Assembly (NCBI GenBank): GCA_002469865.1
Contig: DKOD01000024.1
Span: forward strand, 1-7,328
DNA length: 7,328 bases
Direction: 5' to 3'
Source of the DNA: Alphaproteobacteria bacterium UBA7371
Lineage (GTDB): Bacteria > Pseudomonadota > Alphaproteobacteria > UBA8317
Every line of letters starts with the position of its first letter. Within the stretch, counting starts at the first letter, position 1. Below, in pieces: positions 1-5,823 of the stretch. The translations under genes were made by a program, and so were the position numbers. Below the pieces are notes generated by a model. It saw only the letters and a list, made by a program, of their open reading frames with translations. It made no database searches and was not told the DNA's origin.

Positions 1-19
1 GCCGATCCAACGCACTCAT
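1..19 (-). CDS. 5' end of a divergent gene (six codons visible), product unknown
   Basis: On the minus strand an ATG at 19-17 opens a frame reading M-S-A-L-D-R before the window ends. It is preceded by AAAGGGGA (complement of 28-35), a strong Shine-Dalgarno match 8 bases from the ATG. The ATG and ribosome binding site are seen directly. That this is a real gene is inferred from their spacing and from the head-to-head arrangement with the TRAP operon. Six residues are too few to assign a family. TRAP operons are often flanked by a divergent GntR- or LysR-type regulator, so a regulator is the leading guess, but nothing in the residues proves it. Confidence 0.5.
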
Positions 20-118
20 GTCGAAATTCCCCTTTGATTTGAATGAAAAGTCATTTTTTTCTTGTTATTACCGAATTTTACGAACAGGATCGCCCACGGA
101 TGCACAAAAGACACAAGG

Positions 119-148
119 TTCTTGTTGGTAAGTCAAGAAAAACCAACA
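119..148. repeat. Two overlapping inverted repeats, possible operator or alternative hairpins
   Basis: TTCTTG (119-124) pairs with CAAGAA (134-139) across a 9-base loop. TGTTGGT (123-129) pairs with ACCAACA (142-148) across a 12-base spacer. Both are perfect. The left arms share two bases, so as RNA or cruciform only one could form at a time. They lie 65-94 bases upstream of the dctP ATG. They could be a repressor or activator site for the divergent regulator, or leader structure if transcription starts upstream. The arms are short, so chance occurrence in this AT-rich stretch is possible. Confidence 0.35.
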
Positions 149-200
149 CCAGACCATAGAGAGCCGGAGGCAGGTGCATCTTTTTGTTGTTGTGTTCATC

Positions 201-206
201 AGGGAG
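201..206 (+). promoter_or_regulatory. Ribosome binding site of dctP
   Basis: AGGGAG stands 6 bases before the ATG at 213. It supports that ATG as the dctP start over the upstream in-frame GTG at 174. The GTG has GGAGG (166-170) only 3 bases before it, which is too close for usual initiation. Confidence 0.7.
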
Positions 207-212
207 ATATTT

Positions 213-1265
213 ATGAGCATTGTAAGAAATTTTTTGGGAAGCGGCATGATTGCCGCCACCCTCATGGCACCCACCATTGGCCTTTCTGAGGTAAAACTTG
301 AGGTGGCCAGCACATTCCCAAAAGGATTGGCCTTTCTGGGTGAGTCTGCCGATGTTCTTGCCGAGAGGCTCGGCCGCATGTCCGGCGGTGATGTCACCAT
401 GGAAATTTATGGTGCCGGTGATCTGGTGCCTGCTTTTGAGGTTTTTAACGCTGTTTCCACAGGCGCCGTTCCCGCAGGCTGGGACTGGATTGGTTATTGG
501 GCCGGCACCGTTCCGGTAACAGGCCTTGCAGCAGCCATGCCCTTTGGCCCAGATCCTGCGGTATTCATGGCTTGGATGAAAGATGGCGGTGGCGAACAAA
601 TCGTTCAAAGGGCCTATGACAAGTTTAACGTCAAATTCATTCCATGCCACGTGACCGCCCCAGAGCCAGGTGGTTGGTTTAATAAGGAAATCAATTCCGT
701 GGAAGATTTCCAGGGCTTGAAAATGCGTATTTCTGGTTTGGGCGGCAAGGTGCTCAATAAGTTGGGCGCATCCACGCAGGTCATTCCTGGTGGCGAAATT
801 TATGTCGCCCTTGAGCGTGGCCGTATTGAAGCCACGGAATTTTCGCTTCCGATCATTGATAAGGCCTTAGGCTTTAACAAAATCGCCAAATATTACTACT
901 ATCCAGGTTGGCACCAGCCTGCCTCTTGGAACTCACTCATCATCAACATGGATGTCTGGAAGGGCATGACAGACACCCAGCGCACCTATGTTGAAGAGGC
1001 ATGTAATGCGCAGATTCAGTGGTCCATGGCCGTGGCCATGCGCCCACAAGGCGACCAAATTGCTGAATTTGAAGCCGGTGGCACCGAAGTTCGTCGCTTC
1101 CCTGCACCTGTTTTGGCCGAGTTGGAAAAATATTCCGCAGAAGTTCTCAATGAAGAAGCTGCCAAGGATCCCCTGTTCAAAGAGGCCTTAGACTCGATCA
1201 AAGCGTTCATGGCGAAAGCCAATAGGTGGCAGTCCCTCCAGGAACTTCCACGGACCATGAACTGA
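213..1265 (+). CDS. dctP: TRAP transporter periplasmic solute-binding protein, DctP/TakP-like
   Basis: This is the extracytoplasmic receptor of a tripartite ATP-independent periplasmic (TRAP) transporter. It binds a solute, usually an organic acid, and delivers it to the DctQ-DctM membrane complex for sodium-driven uptake. The 350-residue length is normal for the family. Residues 1-25 look like a Sec signal peptide: an R near the N-terminus, then a hydrophobic core. There is no clear A-x-A site, and cleavage may fall near residue 25. The family landmarks are the LEVASTFP strand (29-36), the FKGLKMR-like stretch FQGLKMRISGLGG (166-178), whose Arg172 aligns with the carboxylate-binding arginine, and YYYYPGWHQP (227-236), typical of the TakP/mannitol/2-oxoacid branch. 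E209-F210 falls where TakP-type proteins usually have Glu-Trp. The substrate is not determinable, but a carboxylate is likely. It is the first gene of the operon, with dctQ 21 bases downstream. Confidence 0.92.
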   Translation: MSIVRNFLGSGMIAATLMAPTIGLSEVKLEVASTFPKGLAFLGESADVLAERLGRMSGGDVTMEIYGAGDLVPAFEVFNAVSTGAVPAGWDWIGYWAGTVPVTGLAAAMPFGPDPAVFMAWMKDGGGEQIVQRAYDKFNVKFIPCHVTAPEPGGWFNKEINSVEDFQGLKMRISGLGGKVLNKLGASTQVIPGGEIYVALERGRIEATEFSLPIIDKALGFNKIAKYYYYPGWHQPASWNSLIINMDVWKGMTDTQRTYVEEACNAQIQWSMAVAMRPQGDQIAEFEAGGTEVRRFPAPVLAELEKYSAEVLNEEAAKDPLFKEALDSIKAFMAKANRWQSLQELPRTMN

Positions 1266-1286
1266 TTTGGTACTTAGGATTTTCTG

Positions 1287-1874
1287 ATGAACGCCCAAAA
1301 GCGTGATTTTGGCCAGGCCGTTGCTCATGCAGCGGCCTGGCCAGGTAAATTAGCTGGTTGGCTTATCTTGCCCATCATATTCTGTGTGCTTGCCGCCGTC
1401 TTGGGTGGCCTGTTCCGGGTATCCATCCTTCTTGAATGGGAAGAACCAATCTTATTGTTTGATACCTCTTTGACGGTCATGAGCCTTTCAGAGATGCAGT
1501 GGCATCTGTTTGCCATCATGACCATGCTTGGCATTGGTTACGCATTGCATGAGGATCGTCATGTCCGCGTGGATGTGTTCTATGCAAAATTCAGCCCCAA
1601 GGGCCGCGCATTGGTGAACATTATTGGTGACATCTTTTTGCTGTTGCCGCTTTGCTATTTCGTTGCCGATTTTGCGCTGCCTTTTGTGGAAATGGCGTAC
1701 AAATCTGGGGAACAATCCGATTATGACGGCCTAACCCACCGCTATCTTGTCAAAGCAATTCTGCCCATCGGGTTTGTCCTTCTGGCCATCATCGGGCTTG
1801 GCCGAATTTACCATCATGCCCGTGTCTTGCGTGACAAGTCCCCGCAAGCTGCCACGTCTTCGAAAGGCTCATAA
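1287..1874 (+). CDS. dctQ: TRAP transporter small permease subunit
   Basis: This is the four-helix small membrane subunit of the TRAP transporter. It packs against DctM and helps dock the binding protein. At 195 residues it is typical. Predicted membrane segments lie near residues 21-46, 70-88, 110-133 and 155-173. Between helices 2 and 3 it carries the family signature: E69 and W72 (SEMQWHLFA), then LHEDRHVRVDVFY (87-99). AGGA at 1276-1279, 7 bases before the ATG, supports the start. The stop codon TAA shares its last base with the ATG of dctM (TAATG), so the two subunits are probably translated in a coupled way and in similar amounts. The product family is clear. The dctQ symbol reflects family rather than proven C4-dicarboxylate transport. 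Confidence 0.92.
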   Translation: MNAQKRDFGQAVAHAAAWPGKLAGWLILPIIFCVLAAVLGGLFRVSILLEWEEPILLFDTSLTVMSLSEMQWHLFAIMTMLGIGYALHEDRHVRVDVFYAKFSPKGRALVNIIGDIFLLLPLCYFVADFALPFVEMAYKSGEQSDYDGLTHRYLVKAILPIGFVLLAIIGLGRIYHHARVLRDKSPQAATSSKGS

Positions 1875-3220
1875 TGGAATATGCCCTTCCCCTTTCCATG
1901 CTTTTATGCCTCATTTTGGGCATTTTCATGGGCTATCCCGTGGCCCTTCTTCTTGGCGGCCTTGGCATTTTGTTCACCTTTATTGGTGATGTGAATATTT
2001 TGTTTCTTGGCACCACCGCCAACAGGATTTTTACCGGAACATTATCAAATTGGCTGCTTTTGGCCGTGCCTTTGTTTGTGTTTATGGGCCTCATGCTCGA
2101 AAAATCGGGTGCAGCACGCAACTTGCTTTTGTCCCTAGAGCAGCTTTTGGCCCGCCGGCGGGGTGGACTGGCCATTGCCGTCACGCTGCTTGGCATCATC
2201 ATGGCTGCTTCCACGGGCATCGTTGGTGCCTCGGTGGTCATGCTTGGCATGATGGCCCTCCCGGTGATGCGTCAGCAGCAATACAACCTCTCGGTGGCAT
2301 GTGGTGTTGTATGTGCTTCGGGAACATTGGGCATTCTCATCCCCCCCTCCATCATGCTGGTGTTGGTTGGGGACATCTTGCAATTGCCGGTCGGGGATTT
2401 GTTCATGGCAGCAGCCATGCCGGGTCTTATGTTGGGCGCTCTTTATATATTGTTCATTTGTGGGTTGGCCATCTTTGCCCCGCACACGGTCCCGGCTGGT
2501 GATCTGAAAGATAGCTTGACCGGCTTTGCACTCTTTTGGAAAGTTTTGGCCGATTTGATCGCCCCCGTTTTGCTGATCATTGGGGTTTTGGGCTCTATCG
2601 TTGCTGGTATTGCAACACCCACCGAGGCGGCCGCCATTGGCGCATTTGGTTCCATGATTTTGGCCTTTGCCCTCGGCCAATTGAGCTGGTTTAACTTAAA
2701 AGAAACCATCAAAGAAACCACCCTTACCTCTTCCATGATCCTTTTTGTGGCCATCGGGGCGTCGGTGTTTTCGATTATCTTCAAACGTGTTGGCGGGGAG
2801 AACATGATCGAGGATGCCATCTTTGCTTTCTCGCTCGGCCCCTACGGCACCCTGCTCACCATCATGGCGTTGATTTTTGTGCTGGGCTTTTTCCTGGAAT
2901 GGATCGAAATCTCCTATATCGCCTTGCCATTATTTGCGCCGATCATCGCTGGTCTTGATTTTGGCTTTGCCAATTCCACCCAAACACTCATCTGGTTCGC
3001 CATTCTCGTGGCCATCAACCTGCAAACCTCATTCCTGACACCACCATTTGGTTATGCGCTTTTTTACCTCAAAGGGATCGCACCACCGGATGTGAACATG
3101 AGCACCATTTATAAGGGAATTATCCCATTTGTTTTTCTGCAACTTACAGGCCTGATCCTTGCGTTGATGTTCCCCCAGATCGTGCTTTGGTTGCCAAGCA
3201 TGTTGACGGGGACGGGATGA
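1874..3220 (+). CDS. dctM: TRAP transporter large permease subunit
   Basis: This is the ion-transporter-superfamily channel subunit, which carries the solute across the inner membrane using the sodium gradient. Its 448 residues are hydrophobic throughout, with about a dozen membrane segments, slightly longer than the usual 425-435. Signatures are GTLGILIPPSI (150-160), the re-entrant loop GIATPTEAAAIGAFG (245-259), GFFLEWIEISYIALPLFAP (338-356) and NLQTSFLTPPFGYALFYLKG (382-401). The last is characteristic of the branch that pairs with TakP-like binding proteins. AAAGG (1863-1867) lies 6 bases before the ATG. The gene overlaps dctQ by one base and the downstream SDR by four (ATGA). A cytoplasmic enzyme gene sharing the overlap suggests that the imported solute, or a product of it, is that enzyme's substrate. 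Confidence 0.95.
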   Translation: MEYALPLSMLLCLILGIFMGYPVALLLGGLGILFTFIGDVNILFLGTTANRIFTGTLSNWLLLAVPLFVFMGLMLEKSGAARNLLLSLEQLLARRRGGLAIAVTLLGIIMAASTGIVGASVVMLGMMALPVMRQQQYNLSVACGVVCASGTLGILIPPSIMLVLVGDILQLPVGDLFMAAAMPGLMLGALYILFICGLAIFAPHTVPAGDLKDSLTGFALFWKVLADLIAPVLLIIGVLGSIVAGIATPTEAAAIGAFGSMILAFALGQLSWFNLKETIKETTLTSSMILFVAIGASVFSIIFKRVGGENMIEDAIFAFSLGPYGTLLTIMALIFVLGFFLEWIEISYIALPLFAPIIAGLDFGFANSTQTLIWFAILVAINLQTSFLTPPFGYALFYLKGIAPPDVNMSTIYKGIIPFVFLQLTGLILALMFPQIVLWLPSMLTGTG

Positions 3221-3978
3221 CGTCATTTGGGCTTGATGGCAGGCGCGTCTTAATCACCGGCGGTTATGGTGGCATCGCCCGGCACATGGCATCACGTTTC
3301 CTGCAAGCCGGATGCAGCCTCATCCTCATGGGTCGCGATGCTGACAAGGGACGCGCGCTTGTGGAAGAACTTGGCCAGGATGATAAGGTTCTTTTTGCCC
3401 AAGGCGACGTTACCTCCTTTGATGATTGCACATCGGCGGTGGCCCTTGCACACAAGCATTTTGGCGGTGTGGACGTGGTGGTGGCTGCAGCAGGATGCAA
3501 CCGCAGGCTGCCCCCAGAAGATATGCCGATTGAGGTATGGAATGAGGTATGGCGGAGTCATGTTGATGGCACATTTTTTATTTGCCGGGCAGCATTTGAT
3601 GCTTTGAAAGCCTCCCCCCATGGCAAAATCATCACCATTGGTTCGGTCATGTCCCAACGTGCCAATGAGGTCAGCCCGGCCTATGGTGCGGGTAAGGGCG
3701 GGGTGGTTCAACTCACACAATCTTTCGCCGTTTCCTGGGCGAAATACGCCATACAAGCAAATTGCATTCTGCCGGGCTGGATTGACACCCCGCTAACCAA
3801 ACAGGCGCGTCTTGATATCCCAGGCTTGGATGACGATGTGAAGAAAAGAACCCCCGCAGGCCGTTGGGGCACACCCAGCGACCTTGCAGGCGTGGCATTA
3901 TTCCTGGCATCCCCCCATTCTGATTTTGTGACCGGTGCGGCCATACCCGTTGATGGCGGGTATCTTGCCCGAGCCTAA
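3217..3978 (+). CDS. Short-chain dehydrogenase/reductase coupled to the TRAP operon
   Basis: This is a classical-size NAD(P)-dependent oxidoreductase of 253 residues with a Rossmann fold, presumed cytoplasmic. The cofactor loop is T14-G-G-Y-G-G-I20. The catalytic residues are S143, Y156 and K160 (YGAGK). PGWIDTP (186-192) and the C-terminal PVDGGYLA (244-251) are typical. The stretch GCNRRLPPEDMPIEVW resembles gluconate 5-dehydrogenase and 2-deoxygluconate 3-dehydrogenase-like SDRs, so a hydroxy- or sugar-acid substrate is plausible but unproven. Two oddities stand out. The usual NNAG is A90-A-A-G93, and the tetrad Asn (usual VNLxG) is H115 (SHVDG). The ATG at 3217 overlaps the dctM stop as ATGA and has GGGGA just upstream. 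A TTG at 3187 is in frame but would extend into dctM and add a non-homologous N-terminus. It is the last gene of the operon. Confidence 0.9.
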   Translation: MTSFGLDGRRVLITGGYGGIARHMASRFLQAGCSLILMGRDADKGRALVEELGQDDKVLFAQGDVTSFDDCTSAVALAHKHFGGVDVVVAAAGCNRRLPPEDMPIEVWNEVWRSHVDGTFFICRAAFDALKASPHGKIITIGSVMSQRANEVSPAYGAGKGGVVQLTQSFAVSWAKYAIQANCILPGWIDTPLTKQARLDIPGLDDDVKKRTPAGRWGTPSDLAGVALFLASPHSDFVTGAAIPVDGGYLARA

Positions 3979-4010
3979 ACCTAAGCTTTCATCAAAGTTC
4001 AGGTTTAGGC
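3973..4010. terminator. Long hairpin between convergent SDR genes, candidate bidirectional terminator
   Basis: GCCTAAACCT (3973-3982) is exactly complementary to AGGTTTAGGC (4001-4010). After one A-C mismatch the stem continues for six more pairs (3984-3989 with 3994-3999, one of them G-U), closing on a CATC loop. The 5' arm contains the TAA stop of the upstream SDR (3976-3978). Neither side has a T run, so a standard intrinsic terminator is not certain. It lies 39 bases beyond the stop of the opposing SDR, so it could act for both strands, or serve as a 3'-end stabilising or processing structure. Confidence 0.6.
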
Positions 4011-4049
4011 CAACTGAAGGCGAATAATGCACAAGCCCCAAGCTGGATG

Positions 4050-4793
4050 TTAGCGCGCGCCTGAAATGGGAATAATTGCCCCACTCACATAGGAAGAAGA
4101 TGGGCTGGCAAGCCAAAGAACCGTTTCGGCAACCTCCTCGGGCCCCCCAATACGGCCCATAGGAACAAAGGGCAAAAGCCGTTCCAATCTCTTGCCATCA
4201 CCAACTTGTTGGATGTCGGTATCGATGAGGCCGGGGGCCACGGCATTAACCCGAATATTCTCGCCTGCCCATTCCTTTGACAAACCCCAAGTCATGCTGT
4301 CGATGGCGCCCTTGGAGGCCGCATAATGGATCCATTCGCCAGCACCCCCCAATTGGGCAGCCCTTGAGGACATCAAGACAATGGCACCACCAGCACCGCC
4401 ATGGCAGCGTGCCATGAGTTTGGTGGCCTCCATGCAGGTATAAAAACTGCCATAAAGATTGACCTTAAGGACATCATCAAGCTCATGGGGCTGAAGGGCA
4501 TCAATGCGGGCCATTGGTCCTGTGATGCCTGCATTCACAAAGACCGCATCGGGGCGACCCCAATCCTTGGCAAGTTTTTCAAACGTCGCTTTGACTTGAT
4601 CCCCATGGCGCACATCACAATCAATGGCCATGGCCGTGCCGCCTTGGGCATCAATTTGCGCGCATAAGGCATGCGCCGCATCAGCAGAAGTTGAATAGGT
4701 GAAAGCCACCCGGTAGCCGCGCTGGGCGGCCATACGTACCGTTGCAGCACCGATGCCCTTACTGCCACCTGTCACAAAAAAGATTGGTTTCAT
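4050..4793 (-). CDS. SDR family oxidoreductase, YgfF/glucose-1-dehydrogenase-like
   Basis: This is a 247-residue classical NAD(P)-dependent short-chain dehydrogenase with every hallmark present. It has T8-G-G-S-K-G-I-G15 for the cofactor, V86-N-A-G89, the tetrad N112 (VNLYG), S143, Y157 and K161 (YAASK), and VNAVAPGLIDTDI (182-194). The pattern SSRAAQLGG-AGEWIHYAASKGAID and the PMGRIGGPEEVAE segment (211-223) closely resemble E. coli YgfF and proteins labelled glucose 1-dehydrogenase. The real substrate of that group is largely unknown, so no specific reaction is assigned. The start is supported by GAGGGGA (complement of 4798-4804) just upstream. It lies 76 bases downstream of the EamA transporter on the same strand and may be its operon partner. 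It converges with the TRAP-linked SDR, from which it is clearly divergent in sequence, so the pair does not look like a recent duplication. Confidence 0.9.
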   Translation of the reverse strand: MKPIFFVTGGSKGIGAATVRMAAQRGYRVAFTYSTSADAAHALCAQIDAQGGTAMAIDCDVRHGDQVKATFEKLAKDWGRPDAVFVNAGITGPMARIDALQPHELDDVLKVNLYGSFYTCMEATKLMARCHGGAGGAIVLMSSRAAQLGGAGEWIHYAASKGAIDSMTWGLSKEWAGENIRVNAVAPGLIDTDIQQVGDGKRLERLLPFVPMGRIGGPEEVAETVLWLASPSSSYVSGAIIPISGAR

Positions 4794-4801
4794 CTTGTCC
4801 C

Positions 4802-4822
4802 CTCATCATGAGCCAATATTGG
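4802..4822. repeat. Two adjoining palindromes before the YgfF-like SDR
   Basis: CTCAT-C-ATGAG (4802-4812) directly abuts CCAATATTGG (4813-4822), a perfect 10-base palindrome. The first overlaps the ribosome binding site of the minus-strand SDR. The arrangement could be an operator or a small leader structure. Both units are short, so chance is possible. Confidence 0.3.
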
Positions 4823-4869
4823 TGGGCATCATCCGAACACCATAACCTATTGGATGGCAAGTTTTGCCC

Positions 4870-5736
4870 TTAAGACACCTTGCGGCCTTGCAGGTAACCC
4901 ATGGCCAGCATGATCAACCCAAACCCCACCATTTGGATGGCCACAAATTCTTCATCCAAAATGATGACGGCAGCAGCTAAGGTGATGGCAGGCCCAATCA
5001 TGGCAATCAATGCAGCGGTGGCCGCACCAGTTCGCCGCATTCCTTCGAGCATCAGCCAGAAGGGGATCACCGTGGCCACAATGGCAAGCAGCAGCATGTA
5101 GATCATGGCATCCTCATTGAGCGGACCAAAATCAAGATTTGGTCCCTCAAAGACTAATGAAAACACAGTAGCCACCAAGGCAACCTGGGCATTGACTGCT
5201 TGGGGGCGAACCTCTTTGAGCATATGCTGGTTCAGCCGCAAAAATGAGCCATAAGTGATGGCCGCTGCCATGGCGCAGAAAATGCCAATCATCATCTGGG
5301 TGGTGATCACATCAATGCCCTTGCCGAGGATCATGATGCCGATTCCAACATATGCCGTCACAAACACAATAATCCGCCTTTTGGATGGCCATTGCTTTTC
5401 TTTCACCGCATCAAAAATCATGATGAACAGGGGAAACAAAAACAAAATCATCCGGCTTAAGCCCGCGCCCAGGTATTTGACGGCATAGGCATCAGCATAG
5501 GTGGAGGCCAAAAACAAAAGGCTCAACGCAGCCAGCCCAGGCACATGCCTGGCCTTAATATGAGAACGTGATTTCCAACCAATCAGGCAAATAACAACAA
5601 AGCAGGGCAAGGAAATGGCAAAGCGCAAGGTCACCAATTCCGAAACACCAAGCCCCTGTTGGAACACAAGGCTTGCAAAAATACCCTTGAATGCCAACGC
5701 CATGGTGGCAGCAAGAACAAAGAAAGTTCCACTCAT
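4870..5736 (-). CDS. EamA/DMT-family membrane transporter (RhaT/YdcZ-like permease)
   Basis: This is an inner-membrane permease of the drug/metabolite transporter superfamily, commonly an exporter of small metabolites or amino acids. It has 288 residues, with about ten hydrophobic segments in two EamA repeats, near 2-137 and 148-282. Features consistent with the family are VTLRFAISLP (35-44) after the second helix, YLGAGLSRMILFLFPLF (88-104) in the first repeat, and GAATAALIAMIGPAIT (237-252) followed by LDEEF (260-264) in the second. The substrate is not predictable. The ATG at 5736 has only a weak upstream purine match, and an in-frame stop upstream (5757-5755) limits alternatives. The neighbouring SDR on the same strand might act on a compound it exports, which is conjecture. 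The opposite-strand fpr start is 87 bases away, so the promoters would be divergent. Confidence 0.9.
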   Translation of the reverse strand: MSGTFFVLAATMALAFKGIFASLVFQQGLGVSELVTLRFAISLPCFVVICLIGWKSRSHIKARHVPGLAALSLLFLASTYADAYAVKYLGAGLSRMILFLFPLFIMIFDAVKEKQWPSKRRIIVFVTAYVGIGIMILGKGIDVITTQMMIGIFCAMAAAITYGSFLRLNQHMLKEVRPQAVNAQVALVATVFSLVFEGPNLDFGPLNEDAMIYMLLLAIVATVIPFWLMLEGMRRTGAATAALIAMIGPAITLAAAVIILDEEFVAIQMVGFGLIMLAMGYLQGRKVS

Positions 5737-5823
5737 GGATGGCCAATCATGTGATCAAACAATAGTTTTAGCTTAGGCCCAGTGGCGCGAATTTGCCAAC
5801 AGGCGTAAAAGAACCATTCATGC
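5737..5823. promoter_or_regulatory. Divergent intergenic region between the EamA permease and fpr genes
   Basis: These 87 bases separate the two divergent starts and must hold at least the fpr promoter. I found no credible -35/-10 pair and no strong ribosome binding site for either gene. There is a TGATCA palindrome (5752-5757), which is too short to interpret. Confidence 0.35.

Larger units (their letters stand above)
20..212. promoter_or_regulatory. Divergent control region of the TRAP operon, repeat-rich
   Basis: This 193-base gap separates two divergent starts and should contain both promoters. No convincing -35/-10 pair could be picked on either strand. It contains AATGA-aaag-TCATT at 42-55, followed by a T run; TTCTTG/CAAGAA at 119-124 and 134-139; and TGTTGGT/ACCAACA at 123-129 and 142-148. 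A near-repeat TTCTTGTTATTA (59-70) and TTCTTGTTGGTA (119-130) matches at 10 of 12 bases, with copies exactly 60 bases apart. These repeats are seen in the sequence. An operator role is inference. Confidence 0.5.

Noticed and set aside
42..60. AATGA-aaag-TCATT followed by seven Ts, like an intrinsic terminator on the plus strand
   Set aside because: The stem is five AT-rich pairs and there is no plus-strand gene before it; better treated as a possible operator palindrome.
78..650. Long minus-strand open frame of 190 codons opposite dctP
   Set aside because: It lies antisense to a clear TRAP receptor gene, has low-complexity Cys/His/Gly-rich composition and no recognisable domain; a shadow of the real frame.
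2135..2680. 181-codon minus-strand frame opposite dctM
   Set aside because: Rich in Gln, Asn, His and Gly, as expected from the complement of hydrophobic codons; dctM is unambiguous on the other strand.
3217..4793. Convergent SDR genes as a tandem-inverted duplication
   Set aside because: The proteins share only the general SDR motifs and differ in cofactor loop, tetrad and substrate regions, so they belong to different subfamilies.
4856..4868. GGCAA-gtt-TTGCC small hairpin just after the EamA stop codon
   Set aside because: Five-pair stem with a three-base loop and no T run on the minus strand; too weak to call a terminator, and it would separate two genes that may be co-transcribed.
4932..5745. 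GGATGGCCA recurring at 4935, 5383 and 5737, suggesting a dispersed short repeat
   Set aside because: TGGCCATC-type words are common throughout the window because of favoured Leu, Val, Ala and Ile codons; the spacing is irregular and two copies lie within coding sequence.
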